Positions 1 to 8,476 of a stretch of 45,595 nucleotides of DNA are shown here, piece by piece. This DNA is from Chloroflexota bacterium (GTDB lineage: Bacteria > Chloroflexota > Dehalococcoidia > Lucifugimonadales > HRBIN23): NCBI GenBank assembly GCA_016210325.1, contig JACQUK010000141.1, positions 1 through 45,595 of the forward strand. The letters run 5' to 3'. Each line of letters opens with the position of its first letter. The stretch's first letter is position 1. A program made the position numbers and the translations under genes. The notes beneath the pieces were generated by a model. It saw nothing but the letters and a program-made list of their open reading frames with translations, ran no database searches and had not been told where the DNA came from.

Positions 1-36
1 ACGCTAGCGTCCTGAGTTATGAGTTCATGGAACAAT

Positions 37-106
37 GTTCGTGGTTCGACGAGCTCACCACGAACGGAGGGATACACCCTACCGTTCGGCCTGAGCTTGT
101 CGAAGG
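37..106. repeat. Degenerate intergenic inverted-repeat unit
   Basis: The left edge of the window holds GTTCGTGG (37-44) and its complement CCACGAAC (58-65) around a TTCGACGAGCTCA core. A second half, GTTCGGCCTGAGCTTGTCGAA, follows at about 84-105. The TTCGAC(A/G)AGCTCA core is the one inside the MITE copies at 1419, 4548 and 37880, so this looks like a related or decayed unit. No gene is visible in bases 1-143. Confidence 0.45.
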
Positions 107-143
107 CCGCCTGAGCAATGCAACGTTCTTCAGACTCAGGACA

Positions 144-1358
144 CTAAATGGCGCCCCTCTGGCGCAGCAGCACCAGCTCCTCCTTGGAGTAGCCCAGCAT
201 GCCGCAGAGGACCTCTTCATTGTGCTGGCCCAAGGTGGGCGCAGGGCTTCGGAGCTTCCAGGGGGTCTCGCCCATCACAATGGGGCGAGAGGGCATCTTC
301 ACCCTGCCCGCCACCGGGTGCTGGACTTCCAGGAAGGCGCCGCGCTCGTTGAATACCGGGTCTTCCACCACATCGGCCACGGTGTTGACCGGAGCGCTCA
401 GGACACGGTGACGCTGGGCCAGCTCCCACAGCTCCGCCTTGGTGCGCTCAAGACACCAGGGAATGAAGTGCGCCTCGAACTCCAGCTTCAGCTCTGGGTC
501 CCGCTGGGCTGCCGGCGTGTGCCACTTGGGGTCCCGCAACCATTCAGGATCCCCCAGCATTGCCACGATGGTCTTGAACCGCTCCAGGCCGCCCATGACC
601 TCAAAGTAGCCGTCCTTGCACGGGTAGATGCCGATAGGGAAGTCGGTCAGGTCCATGGATGAGCGGCGCGTCGTCTCGCCGCAGTACTGGTAGGCTACCA
701 GGGCCGGCATGCGTCGGTCCTGGTCCCCCAGCAACACCTCCATCAGGGAGATGTCTACCTGCTGGCCATTGCCCTGGAGGCCGGCGCCAAACAGGGCCCC
801 CAGGGTAGCCATAGCAGCCACGGCACCCCCCTGGAAAAGCGAGACCGTGCCCCCCAGCTTCAGTGGCTCGCGAGAGTCCAGGCCGGTGCTGTACATCTCA
901 CCGCCCATGCCGTAGGCGATGATCTCTGACGACAGGTAGTCGCGGTAGGGGCCATGTTGACCGAAGTTGGAAATGGAGGTGTACACCAACACCGGCCTGG
1001 CTTTGTGGACCGTCTCATAGCCAAGGCCGAGGCGCTCCAAGGCCCCAGGACGGAAGGCCTCGACTACCACATCGGCCCACCCGAGCAGTTGCCAGGCGAT
1101 TCGCCTGCCGGCCTCGGTCTTGAGGTCCAAGGTAAGCGATTTCTTGTTCGTGTTCAACACAAGGAACAGGCCGCTCTTCTCAGGGTGGGGGACATCCCCC
1201 GGGAAGGGGCCAAGGCGCCGCGACGGATCGCCGCCGTCGGGCCGCTCCACCTTGATGACGTCGGCGCCGAAGTCCGCCAGGAGCTTGGTACAGTAGGGTC
1301 CGGCGATGTAGTGGGTAAAGTCCAGGACCTTCACCCCGGCTAGGGCCGCATCGGCCAT
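144..1358 (-). CDS. CaiB/BaiF-type (family III) CoA transferase
   Basis: This 404-residue protein has the length of family III CoA transferases, which move CoA between carboxylic acids. The family fingerprint is clear: an N-terminal Rossmann-like start with VLDFTHYIAGPYCTKLLADF (about residues 11-30) and GADVIKVERPDGGDPSRR, a central QQVDISLMEVLL segment where the catalytic Asp lies in relatives, and the C-terminal LGQHNEEVL motif. The ATG at 1358 is preceded by GGAGGAG. The acid substrate cannot be told from sequence. It is first in a minus-strand run facing away from the Rieske and amidohydrolase genes, separated from them by a MITE, so co-transcription is uncertain. Confidence 0.9.
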   Translation of the reverse strand: MADAALAGVKVLDFTHYIAGPYCTKLLADFGADVIKVERPDGGDPSRRLGPFPGDVPHPEKSGLFLVLNTNKKSLTLDLKTEAGRRIAWQLLGWADVVVEAFRPGALERLGLGYETVHKARPVLVYTSISNFGQHGPYRDYLSSEIIAYGMGGEMYSTGLDSREPLKLGGTVSLFQGGAVAAMATLGALFGAGLQGNGQQVDISLMEVLLGDQDRRMPALVAYQYCGETTRRSSMDLTDFPIGIYPCKDGYFEVMGGLERFKTIVAMLGDPEWLRDPKWHTPAAQRDPELKLEFEAHFIPWCLERTKAELWELAQRHRVLSAPVNTVADVVEDPVFNERGAFLEVQHPVAGRVKMPSRPIVMGETPWKLRSPAPTLGQHNEEVLCGMLGYSKEELVLLRQRGAI

Positions 1359-1418
1359 ACCGACTCCTCCCCCTCCTGGTAGCCAGGAGATGCGCAGCTA
1401 CGCATCGGGCAGATGATG

Positions 1419-1587
1419 CTAGGTTGTGTTGACATTCTGCCGTTTCCTCCGCTCGTGGTGAGCTTGTCGAACCATGATGCTTCGACAGGCTCAGCATGAA
1501 CGGAATTCAAACCCGCTCACCCCGAGCTTGTCGAGGGGTCGCCCTTCGAGGGCCTCAGGGTGAGCGGACAATGTCAACAGAGCCTAG
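1419..1587. mobile_element. MITE copy A (CTAGGTTGTGTTGACATT ends)
   Basis: A 169-bp non-coding element begins CTAGGTTGTGTTGACATTC and ends AATGTCAACAGAGCCTAG, so its ends are imperfect inverted repeats of about 18 bp. The interior has further inverted repeats built on TTCGACAAGCTCA. It is in the opposite orientation to, and longer than, the copies at 4548-4676 and 37880-38007. Its right end overlaps the stop codon of the Rieske gene. It carries no transposase, as expected of a miniature element moved in trans. Confidence 0.75.
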
Positions 1588-1895
1588 GGCACCTCGATGA
1601 GGACGTCTTGCCCCTGCACCTTGGTGGCATACCGCTGGAGGTTCTTCTTGGCCGGCTTGTCGACCACCTCACCAGTAGTCACGTTGAAGCGGCTGCCATG
1701 CCAGGGGCACTCCACCTCTTCCCCCTCCAGGGTCCCTTCAGAAAGGGGCCCACCGACGTGGGTGCAGACCTCAGACACTGCGTAGAACTTGCCGCCCACG
1801 TTTGCCAGCAGGATGCGCTCCTCCCCCACCTCCACCAGCTTCATCTGTCCAGGCTTCACGTCACTGACCTTGCCAGCGTTCACTAGCTTTGCCAT
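1584..1895 (-). CDS. Rieske-type [2Fe-2S] ferredoxin
   Basis: This 103-residue soluble Rieske protein has both cluster-binding boxes: C44-T-H46 (CTHVGGPLSEG) and C63-P-W-H66 (CPWHGSRF), the C-x-H-x16-C-x2-H spacing of bacterial Rieske ferredoxins such as those feeding ring-hydroxylating dioxygenases or nitrite-reductase small subunits. It would carry one electron at a time. An upstream in-frame start exists at 2033, but the ATG at 1895 is chosen because GGGAGGGGG lies directly before it and the family begins there. No oxygenase partner is adjacent. Its TAG stop coincides with the terminal CTAG of MITE copy A. Confidence 0.88.
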   Translation of the reverse strand: MAKLVNAGKVSDVKPGQMKLVEVGEERILLANVGGKFYAVSEVCTHVGGPLSEGTLEGEEVECPWHGSRFNVTTGEVVDKPAKKNLQRYATKVQGQDVLIEVP

Positions 1896-2032
1896 ACCCC
1901 CTCCCAAGGAAAAAGAATTCCCCCAACTCCACAGCCCCATTATAGGGCGCCGCCAGCTTGCGAAAAAGCCGACGGTGCCGGGTGCACCCAGCAAAAAACG
2001 CGGCGGCCGCGCTGATGCAGGCAGTCCGCACA

Positions 2033-3259
2033 CTAGCGGCGGTCAGCGCAGACCTGCCCACCCTTCATGACCAGTTTGATGCGGCGCGGGTCCTGGAGCA
2101 GAGTAATATCCTTCAATGGGTCACCGTCCACGGCCACTAGGTCCGCCAGCTTCCCCGGCTGGATGGTGCCAATCTGGTCCTGCATGCCCAGGCACTCCGC
2201 TGCCCAGCCCGTGGCCGTCTGAATAGCCTGTAGGGGCGGGACCCCAACCTCAACCATGCACTGAAGCTCCTGGGCATTGTAAGGGTGGTCGTGCCCGCCG
2301 GCGTCGGTCCCTGCCACCACCTTTACTCCAGCGGCCAGGGCCTGGTGAACGCTCTTGACATGGTGCGGCTGGAGCTCCAGGGCACGGACCTGCACGTGGC
2401 GGGCCTTGCTCTGGCGGTGGAAAACGTACACCGTGAGGGTAGGCACATAGAAAATACCCTTCTTGGCCATCATGGGGATTAGCTCCGGGTCCTCGTCCAA
2501 GTGGCTGCCATGATCAATGGAGTCCACACCTGCCTCGATGGCGATGCGCAGTCCGGCCCCCGCCAGGGCATGGCACATCACCTTGCGCCCCAGGGCGTGG
2601 GCCTCCTCCACCAGCGCCTGCATCTCGTCCAGGCGGTACCAGGAGTCCCGGACGTTGATGCCTGGCCGCGAGCTGGCCCCGCCGGTGGTGGCACACTTGA
2701 TGACATCTGCGCCAGCCCGGACCATCTCCCGGACCTTGGCCCGTACCCCATCCACGCCATCGGCCACCCCTGAGGGAATGCTGATGCTCTCGGAGTGGGA
2801 GAAGACGTGGCCGGAGCCGGTGACCCGGTCCGCGATGCACCCCGTGGCCGAGATGAGCCCCAGGCTCACCACCAGCCGCGGCCCGGGGATGAGGCCCTCA
2901 TCTACCGCCTTCTTGAAGCCGATATCCAGGCCACTGGCGTCGCGCACCGCGGTATAGCCCATCTCCAGGGTCTGCTTGAGGACAGCCGCCGTGCGCAGGG
3001 CCCGCAGGGTGGCGGGCTCGTCCAGGCCCCAGGCCGCCGCCATGCTATAGCCACGCGAGGCCAGGTGGTCGTGGCAGTCAATGAGCCCGGGCAGAAGCGT
3101 CATGCCGGAGAGGTTGACCACCTCGGCACCATCCGGCACCTTGACCTTGCTCCTGGTCCCGGCCGCCTGGATGCGCTCGCCATCAACCACGACCGCGCCG
3201 TCAGGGACCGGCGGTGCCCCAGTCCCGTCCACTAGCTTCGCCCCCAGCAGGACCTTCAT
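2033..3259 (-). CDS. Metal-dependent amidohydrolase (imidazolonepropionase/prolidase-like)
   Basis: This 408-residue member of the amidohydrolase superfamily hydrolyses C-N or related bonds using one or two metals held in a TIM barrel. Visible ligands are the H-x-H pair in LIDCHDHLASRG, the Lys in DVIKCATTGG (carboxylated in relatives), His in VMCHALAG and SIDHGSHLDEDP, and Asp in VVAGTDAGGHDH. The N- and C-terminal beta-sandwich parts (KVLLGAKLVDGTG and PGKLADLVAVDGDPL) are present. The start is the ATG at 3259, after GGAGGAACG, rather than the upstream in-frame start at 3328. The closest known pattern is the Xaa-Pro dipeptidase/organophosphate hydrolase-like group; the substrate is not predictable. 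Confidence 0.88.
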   Translation of the reverse strand: MKVLLGAKLVDGTGAPPVPDGAVVVDGERIQAAGTRSKVKVPDGAEVVNLSGMTLLPGLIDCHDHLASRGYSMAAAWGLDEPATLRALRTAAVLKQTLEMGYTAVRDASGLDIGFKKAVDEGLIPGPRLVVSLGLISATGCIADRVTGSGHVFSHSESISIPSGVADGVDGVRAKVREMVRAGADVIKCATTGGASSRPGINVRDSWYRLDEMQALVEEAHALGRKVMCHALAGAGLRIAIEAGVDSIDHGSHLDEDPELIPMMAKKGIFYVPTLTVYVFHRQSKARHVQVRALELQPHHVKSVHQALAAGVKVVAGTDAGGHDHPYNAQELQCMVEVGVPPLQAIQTATGWAAECLGMQDQIGTIQPGKLADLVAVDGDPLKDITLLQDPRRIKLVMKGGQVCADRR

Positions 3260-3315
3260 CGTTCCTCCTTCACGCGTGCCGCTTACATAGTGCTTGTTCT
3301 CCGTTTCACAATCCG

Positions 3316-3344
3316 TTGACTTCAACATCGCCCGTTGCTACACT
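3316..3344 (+). promoter_or_regulatory. Sigma-70-type promoter for guaB3
   Basis: TTGACT (3316-3321), a 17-nt spacer and TACACT (3339-3344) lie about 30 nt before the GuaB3 start codon. The element sits between the divergent amidohydrolase and guaB3 genes. Confidence 0.5.
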
Positions 3345-3373
3345 ATCAAAAATGTGCCGGAGGTTGGAGGGCG

Positions 3374-4516
3374 ATGGGCGTACCCCAGTTCAAAGAAATC
3401 CGCCGGGCCTACGGCTACGACGAGGTCGCCATCGTGCCCGGACAGGTCACCATCAACCCTGACCAGACGAACATTGAGTTTACTCTAGGTCCCCACAAGT
3501 CCGCCATCCCGTTCCTGGCCTCCTCCATGGACGCCGTGGTCAGCCCAAAGGTAGCCGTGCTGATGGGGAAGCTGGGCGGCATAGGGGTACTGAACCTGGA
3601 AGGGGTGTGGACCCGCTACGAGGACGCCGACTCGGTGCTGGTCGAGGTCGCAGCAGCCCCTCAGGACAAGGCAACGGGGCTGCTCCAGAAGGTCTACTCC
3701 GCGCCCATGAAGGACAACCTCGTCGGCCAGCGCGTTCAGGAGATTAAGCAGGGCGGTGCTACGGCTGCCGTGGCGCTGACCCCCCAGAACACCAAGCGGA
3801 TTGCCCCACTGGCCCAGGAGGCCGGGGCCGACATCCTGGTAGTCCAGGCCACCGTGACTACCGCGCGCCACATCTCCAAGAGCTACCGCGGCCTCATCTT
3901 CGCAGAGCTGGTGGAGTCCCTGCGCATTCCCGTGATAGTGGGCAACTGTGTCACCTACGGTGCTGCTTTGGAGCTGATGGAGACTGGCGTCAACGGTCTG
4001 CTGATAGGGGTAGGCCCCGGCGCGGCCTGCACCACTCGAGAGGTGGTGGGCGTGGGCGTGCCGCAGATCTCCGCCACCATGGACTGCGCCGCAGCCCGTG
4101 AAGAGTACAGCCGGCGGACTGGCCGCTACGTCCCCATCATCACCGACGGGGGTATCCGCACCGGCGGCGATGTGTGCAAGTCCTTCGTCGCTGGGGCCGA
4201 TGCCGTCATGCTGGGCACGCCCTTCGCCCAGGCGACCGAAGCCCCCGGACGGGGGTACAACTGGGGCATGGCCACGCCCCACGCGGCGCTACCCCGCGGC
4301 ACGCGCATCCGCGTGGGCACCAAGGCCAGCTTGGAGCAGATCCTCTTCGGCCCTTCCAACGTCACCGACGGCACCATGAACCTGGTGAGCGCCATGCGAG
4401 TGGGCATGGGGATGGTAGGCGCCTTTACCATCCGCGAGTTCCAGCAGGCGGAGTTGGTCTACGCCCCGGACATCAAGGCCGAGGGCAAGGTCTTCCAGAT
4501 GGCCCAGGGGCGGTAG
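3374..4516 (+). CDS. GuaB3-family IMP dehydrogenase-related protein
   Basis: This 380-residue TIM-barrel protein belongs to the IMP dehydrogenase/GMP reductase superfamily. The loop GVGPGAACTTREVVGVG contains the catalytic-type Cys (residue about 219), and ITDGGIRTGGDVCKSFVAG followed by ADAVMLGTPFA forms the phosphate-binding part. The CBS pair normally inserted in GuaB is absent; the length and N-terminus (FKEIRRAYGYDEVAIVPG) match the GuaB3 relatives known from Actinobacteria and Chloroflexota. Whether it makes XMP or does another reaction is not settled for the family. The ATG at 3374 follows TTGGAGGGCG. MITE copy B lies 31 bp after the stop. Confidence 0.88.
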   Translation: MGVPQFKEIRRAYGYDEVAIVPGQVTINPDQTNIEFTLGPHKSAIPFLASSMDAVVSPKVAVLMGKLGGIGVLNLEGVWTRYEDADSVLVEVAAAPQDKATGLLQKVYSAPMKDNLVGQRVQEIKQGGATAAVALTPQNTKRIAPLAQEAGADILVVQATVTTARHISKSYRGLIFAELVESLRIPVIVGNCVTYGAALELMETGVNGLLIGVGPGAACTTREVVGVGVPQISATMDCAAAREEYSRRTGRYVPIITDGGIRTGGDVCKSFVAGADAVMLGTPFAQATEAPGRGYNWGMATPHAALPRGTRIRVGTKASLEQILFGPSNVTDGTMNLVSAMRVGMGMVGAFTIREFQQAELVYAPDIKAEGKVFQMAQGR

Positions 4517-4547
4517 CGGACGCCTTCGGCGAGAGGTGTGGACTTCA

Positions 4548-4676
4548 CTAGGTTGTGCTGACATTGTCCGCTCGCCCTTCGACAAGCTCAGGGTGAGCGG
4601 ACCCAACAGCCTTCCGCTCATGGTTCGACAAGCTCACCACGAGCGGAGGAAACGGCAGAATGTCAACACAACCTAG
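4548..4676. mobile_element. MITE copy B (CTAGGTTGTGTTGACATT ends)
   Basis: A 129-bp element begins CTAGGTTGTGCTGACATTG and ends AATGTCAACACAACCTAG. Inside are TTCGACAAGCTCAGGGTGAG and GTTCGACAAGCTCACCACGA units, which fold as nested hairpins. It is in the same orientation as copy C (37880-38007) and inverted relative to copy A (1419-1587). It is non-coding and lies between guaB3 and the DHA2 transporter gene. Confidence 0.78.
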
Positions 4677-4825
4677 CTCCGTGAGGTCGTCAGGGGAACG
4701 GCTCCAGTTGACTGGCCTGTGCCAGCCTTCAGGCCACGACGGTTGCCATGACCCTCCCAGACCCCCCACCCCTCACCAAGGCCACTGTAGCATAAGACAC
4801 CACTAGCGACAGACGAGGCAAAGCT

Positions 4826-6466
4826 ATGAAGCCCACCGTGTCCCACACCGGCGCATCACCCTCGGCCAGCGACGAGTTCATTCCGCTGCCGCGGCGCACC
4901 GTGGTGCTCACCATGGCAGGGGTGATGCTGGCCATGTTCCTGGGCGCCCTGGACCAGACCGTGGTGGGCACGGCGATGCCTCGCATCATCGCTGACCTGG
5001 GAGGCTTTGACCGCTACACCTGGGTCACGACTGCCTACCTGGTGTCCTCTACCACCGTCGTGCCCATCGTGGGCCGCCTGAGCGACATCTACGGCCGCAA
5101 GTGGTTCTACGTCGTTGGCATCGCCATCTTCCTGCTGGGGTCAGCCCTCTCTGGACTCAGCCAGACCATTGACCAGCTTATCCTCTTTCGGGCCCTTCAG
5201 GGCCTGGGCGGCGGCGTCATGATCGCCAACGCCTTCGTGGCCATTGGCGACCTCTTCCCGGCGACCGAGCGAGGCAAGTACCAGGGTTTCATCGCCGCCA
5301 TCTTCGGGCTGTCTTCGGTGGTGGGGCCCGCCCTGGGAGGCTTCGTCACCGATACCCTTTCGTGGCACTGGGTGTTCTACATCAACATCCCCCTGGGCGT
5401 GCCCGTCATCGCCTTGTTCGTGCGGTACTTCCCCCAGAGCCACCGGGGTGGCAGCCGGGGGTCCTTGGACTACCTGGGGATGGTGACGCTGGTCTTCTGC
5501 GTGGTGCCTCTGCTGCTGGGGCTTTCGTGGGGTGGCGTGGTGTACGCCTGGGCCTCGCCCCAGGTCACCGGCGCCCTGGCCGTGGCAGCTCTCATGGGGG
5601 CCATCTTCGTCTTGGTGGAGCTGCGCGCGGCTTCGCCAATCATGCCCCTCACCATCTTCCGCAACGGCGTGGTCAGCGTGTCCCTGGCAGCCATCTTCCT
5701 CACCGGCTTCGGCATGTTTGGCGCTATCATCTTTGTGCCCCTGTTCTTCCAGGGCGTCCTGGGGTCGTCAGCTACCAGCAGCGGGAGCTTCCTGACCCCC
5801 ATGATGCTGGGCGTGGTGGCGGGCTCCGTGCTCTCAGGGCAAGCCCTCTCGCGCCTTGGGGGCCACTACAAGTTGCAGAGCCTGGCCGGGCTGGGCATCA
5901 TGGCTGTAGGGGCCTTCCTGCTCTCGCGGATCAGCGCGCAGACCAGCTATGCCCAGGCGGTGCTCAGCATCGTGGTCCTGGGCTTGGGGCTGGGCACTAC
6001 CTTCCCCCCCTTCACCATCGCGGTGCAAAACGCTGTGCCCTACCGGGTCATGGGCATCGCCACATCCTCGACTCAGTTCTTCCGCTCCATTGGTGGCACC
6101 CTTGGCCTTGCCGTCCTGGGCGCGTTCATGACCACCCGTTTCGATACCCACCTGGCTGCGGCCCTGTCCCCGGCAATACGGCAGGCGATGCCTCCCGAGC
6201 GCCTGGCAGAGCTGAGCAGTAACCCCCAGGCCCTGATGAGCCCGGGCGCGATAGCCCGCCTCCAGGGGGAGCTTGCCCAGTTGGGGCCACAGGGTGTGGC
6301 GCTGGGACAGCAACTCATTGCTGGGCTTCGCGAGGCCCTGGCCTCCGCCATTGGCGACGTCTTTCTGGTAGCTGTGGCCGCCGTGCTGGCCGCGTGGGTC
6401 ATCACACTGTTCTTGAAGGAAATCCCCCTGAAAGGGCGCTCGGCGGCACCCCCACCATCGTCCTAG
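4826..6466 (+). CDS. DHA2-family (EmrB/QacA-like) MFS efflux transporter
   Basis: This 546-residue, very hydrophobic protein is of the length and pattern expected for 14-helix proton/drug antiporters of the inner membrane. LDQTVVGTAMPRIIADLGG in the first helix is the DHA2 signature, GRLSDIYGRKW is the MFS loop 2-3 motif A, and FRALQGLGGGVMIANAF plus FGLSSVVGPALGGFVTD are motifs B and C. Helix 14 ends near residue 530 (AAVLAAWVITLFL). It probably exports hydrophobic compounds, but the substrate is unknown. No MarR/TetR regulator or adaptor protein lies beside it. Its ATG at 4826 lacks a strong Shine-Dalgarno sequence (GAGGCAAAGCT). Confidence 0.9.
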   Translation: MKPTVSHTGASPSASDEFIPLPRRTVVLTMAGVMLAMFLGALDQTVVGTAMPRIIADLGGFDRYTWVTTAYLVSSTTVVPIVGRLSDIYGRKWFYVVGIAIFLLGSALSGLSQTIDQLILFRALQGLGGGVMIANAFVAIGDLFPATERGKYQGFIAAIFGLSSVVGPALGGFVTDTLSWHWVFYINIPLGVPVIALFVRYFPQSHRGGSRGSLDYLGMVTLVFCVVPLLLGLSWGGVVYAWASPQVTGALAVAALMGAIFVLVELRAASPIMPLTIFRNGVVSVSLAAIFLTGFGMFGAIIFVPLFFQGVLGSSATSSGSFLTPMMLGVVAGSVLSGQALSRLGGHYKLQSLAGLGIMAVGAFLLSRISAQTSYAQAVLSIVVLGLGLGTTFPPFTIAVQNAVPYRVMGIATSSTQFFRSIGGTLGLAVLGAFMTTRFDTHLAAALSPAIRQAMPPERLAELSSNPQALMSPGAIARLQGELAQLGPQGVALGQQLIAGLREALASAIGDVFLVAVAAVLAAWVITLFLKEIPLKGRSAAPPPSS

Positions 6467-6521
6467 AAGTCTTTCCACCACACCAGCGAACGCGCCTGGG
6501 CCGGCCCAGCAAGCCATCGCC

Positions 6522-6550
6522 TTGCAGGGCTTGGTGCCCAGGGGTATGAT
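6522..6550 (+). promoter_or_regulatory. Candidate promoter of the CoA transferase operon
   Basis: TTGCAG, a 17-nt spacer and TATGAT (6545-6550) lie 111 nt before the GTG start of the A subunit. The -10 is five of six to consensus; the -35 is weak. Confidence 0.35.
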
Positions 6551-6661
6551 GGGCGTGGTCTCAGACTCAAGGCCAGAGGACAACGGTGGGCCATCACCCA
6601 GACCTGAGACCTGGGCCTGAGAGCAGGCCAGCCGCCGTAGCCGCGCATAAAGGAGGACTCC

Positions 6662-6976
6662 GTGAGCGCCAAGGTGAAGGTAGCAACCCTGGACCAGGCT
6701 GCCGCACTGGTCCATAACGGCGACCACATCGCCATGACCAGCGGCGGGTTCCACTCGGCCCCTATGGGGTTGCTGCGGCAGTTGCTCCGCAGGCGCGTCT
6801 CCGGCTTGCGCGTGGTGGGCCTCACCGGCGGTGGCATCAACATTGACCTGCTCATCGGGGCGGGCGTGGTGAGCCAGGTGCAGACCTGCCACATGAGCAT
6901 GGGGGAGTTCGGCACCTGCCCCAACTTCAACCGCTACGTCAAGGCGGGCGCCCTCAAGGTGCTGGACAACACCTGA
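6662..6976 (+). CDS. CoA transferase subunit A, N-terminal part, ended by an in-frame TGA
   Basis: These 104 residues match the start of the alpha subunit of family I CoA transferases (glutaconate/3-oxoacid type): VKVATLDQAAALVHNGDHIA, then MTSGGFHSAPMGLLRQLLRR. The GTG at 6662 follows AAAGGAGGACTCC. Reading stops at TGA 6974-6976, yet the next bases continue in the same frame into the rest of the subunit (GVEFSMVQAGSMGVPFVPVR). No frameshift is needed, so one codon alone breaks the gene. Nonsense mutation, sequencing error and recoding are all possible; the intact B subunit downstream argues that the locus is not long dead. Confidence 0.8.
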   Translation: MSAKVKVATLDQAAALVHNGDHIAMTSGGFHSAPMGLLRQLLRRRVSGLRVVGLTGGGINIDLLIGAGVVSQVQTCHMSMGEFGTCPNFNRYVKAGALKVLDNT

Positions 6977-6991
6977 GGGGTCGAATTTTCA

Positions 6992-7531
6992 ATGGTCCAG
7001 GCTGGATCAATGGGCGTCCCCTTCGTCCCCGTGCGGGGCCTCTTCGGCACCGACGTGCTGGCCCACCGGCCAGACTTCAAGGTCGTTGACAACCCCATGA
7101 ACCCGGGCGAGCCGGTGGTGGTCTGCCCACCCATCAACCCGGACGTGGCCCTGTTCCACGCTGCCCTGGCTGACCGCTTTGGCAACGTCCTGATGGCCGA
7201 GACCCACGACGAACTGATGATGGCCCAGGCCTCCGGCAGCGTCATTGTCACCGCCGAGCAGGTGGTAGATGGCCCGCTGTCCCACCGGGACGGCGATGGC
7301 ACCTTCATTCCGGGGATTTATGTCAACGCCGTGGTGCCCCTGCCCCACGGCGCCCACCCCACCGGCGTGCCGGGCCACTACCATCCCGACATGGCCCACG
7401 TAGGCGAGTACGCGACGGCGGCCAAGCAGGAGGCGACCTTCGCCCAGTACCTGGCCCGCTACGTCTACGGCACCGCAGATGAGGCTGCCTACGACTCGCT
7501 GGTGGGAGCCACGGCCGGGAGACCATCATGA
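6992..7531 (+). CDS. CoA transferase subunit A, C-terminal part
   Basis: This is the same reading frame as the preceding fragment, resuming after the TGA; the first ATG is at 6992, but the similarity starts at 6977. Family features include QAGSMGVPFVPVRGLFGTD, INPDVALFHAALADRFGNV and the late HAHP-type turn LPHGAHPTGVPGHY. Together with 6662-6976 it makes about 289 residues, the usual length of the alpha subunit. If translated separately it would lack the N-terminal sheet. The stop overlaps the start of subunit B (ATGA at 7528-7531), showing translational coupling of A and B. Confidence 0.8.
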   Translation: MVQAGSMGVPFVPVRGLFGTDVLAHRPDFKVVDNPMNPGEPVVVCPPINPDVALFHAALADRFGNVLMAETHDELMMAQASGSVIVTAEQVVDGPLSHRDGDGTFIPGIYVNAVVPLPHGAHPTGVPGHYHPDMAHVGEYATAAKQEATFAQYLARYVYGTADEAAYDSLVGATAGRPS

Positions 7532-8274
7532 ACGACGGCGCCGCGCCTTACACCATCGAGGAGATGATGTGCTGCGTCATCGCCCGAGAGGTGCGCGACC
7601 GCGAGACCTCGGCCGTGGGCGCCGTGTCGCCCATCCCGGCGGCGGGCTGCCTGCTGGCCCAGCGCACCCACGCGCCGAACGCAACCATCATCATCCTGGG
7701 CCACCCTGACTACACCCCGTTCGCCGCCGGCTCCAGCGAGTTCCACTTCCTGGCCCAGCGGGGCAAGCTGGACCTGTTTTTCCTGAGCGGCATCCAGATT
7801 GACGGGCACGGCAACTTCAACCTGCACGTCATCGGCGACTACGAGCGCCCCCAGGTGCGCATGCCGGGCGCCTACGGCTCAGGGATGCTGTACTACATGG
7901 CCAAGCGGGTCATCCTCTTCCGCACCGAGCACACCAAGCGCACCTTCGTGGAGAAGGTGGACTTCGTGAGCGGCGCCGGCTCCACGCCCGACAGCGTCTA
8001 CCGCCTGGGCGGGCCTGCCAACGTGGTGACCACCAAGGCGCTGATGGCCTTCGACAAGCAAGCGAAAGGCTGGCTGGTGGTGTCGGCCCACCCCGGCGTG
8101 ACCTGGGACGACCTCCAGGCCAACACCGGCTTCCCCCTCAAGCAGGCCCCCGGCTTCGGCGTCACGCCGCCGCCAACCGCCGAGGAGCTTCGCATCCTCC
8201 GCACCGATATCCGCAACGACCTCCTCAAGATCTATCCCCGCTTCGCCCAGGAGAAGCTGCTGGCGCCGGGGTAG
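7528..8274 (+). CDS. CoA transferase subunit B
   Basis: This 248-residue beta subunit is of the glutaconate/3-oxoacid CoA transferase type, which with subunit A exchanges CoA between an acyl-CoA and a free acid through a glutamyl-CoA intermediate. The family pattern is visible in the N-terminal helix (YTIEEMMCCVIAREV), the glycine- and proline-rich SPIPAAGCLLAQ turn, and LFFLSGIQIDGHGNFNLHV. The gene starts inside the last codons of subunit A (ATGA overlap). The acid substrate is unknown; the divergence from ScoA/B and the SPIPAAG turn put it among the uncharacterised actinobacterial/Chloroflexota group. Confidence 0.85.
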   Translation: MNDGAAPYTIEEMMCCVIAREVRDRETSAVGAVSPIPAAGCLLAQRTHAPNATIIILGHPDYTPFAAGSSEFHFLAQRGKLDLFFLSGIQIDGHGNFNLHVIGDYERPQVRMPGAYGSGMLYYMAKRVILFRTEHTKRTFVEKVDFVSGAGSTPDSVYRLGGPANVVTTKALMAFDKQAKGWLVVSAHPGVTWDDLQANTGFPLKQAPGFGVTPPPTAEELRILRTDIRNDLLKIYPRFAQEKLLAPG

Positions 8275-8476
8275 GGTGCTGCCCTGGCGCTTGTGGTAGC
8301 TGTCTGTGGTGCTGGCCAGTAGCCGAGCGGTTCGGATGGGGGCGGTGTGGGTGCTCGAGCGCTAACGGAAGGCCTCGGGCGCGCAAGAGAAGAGCGGACG
8401 ACCAGAAGCGACGCTGGGCAGGCGCGGGGTGGACAGAGGAGCGTCACGCCTGCAACGCAAGGGGGGGACCATTGAT

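Noticed and set aside
3485-4282. Long minus-strand open frame within guaB3
   Set aside because: GC-rich shadow frame; Gly/His-rich translation with no family pattern.
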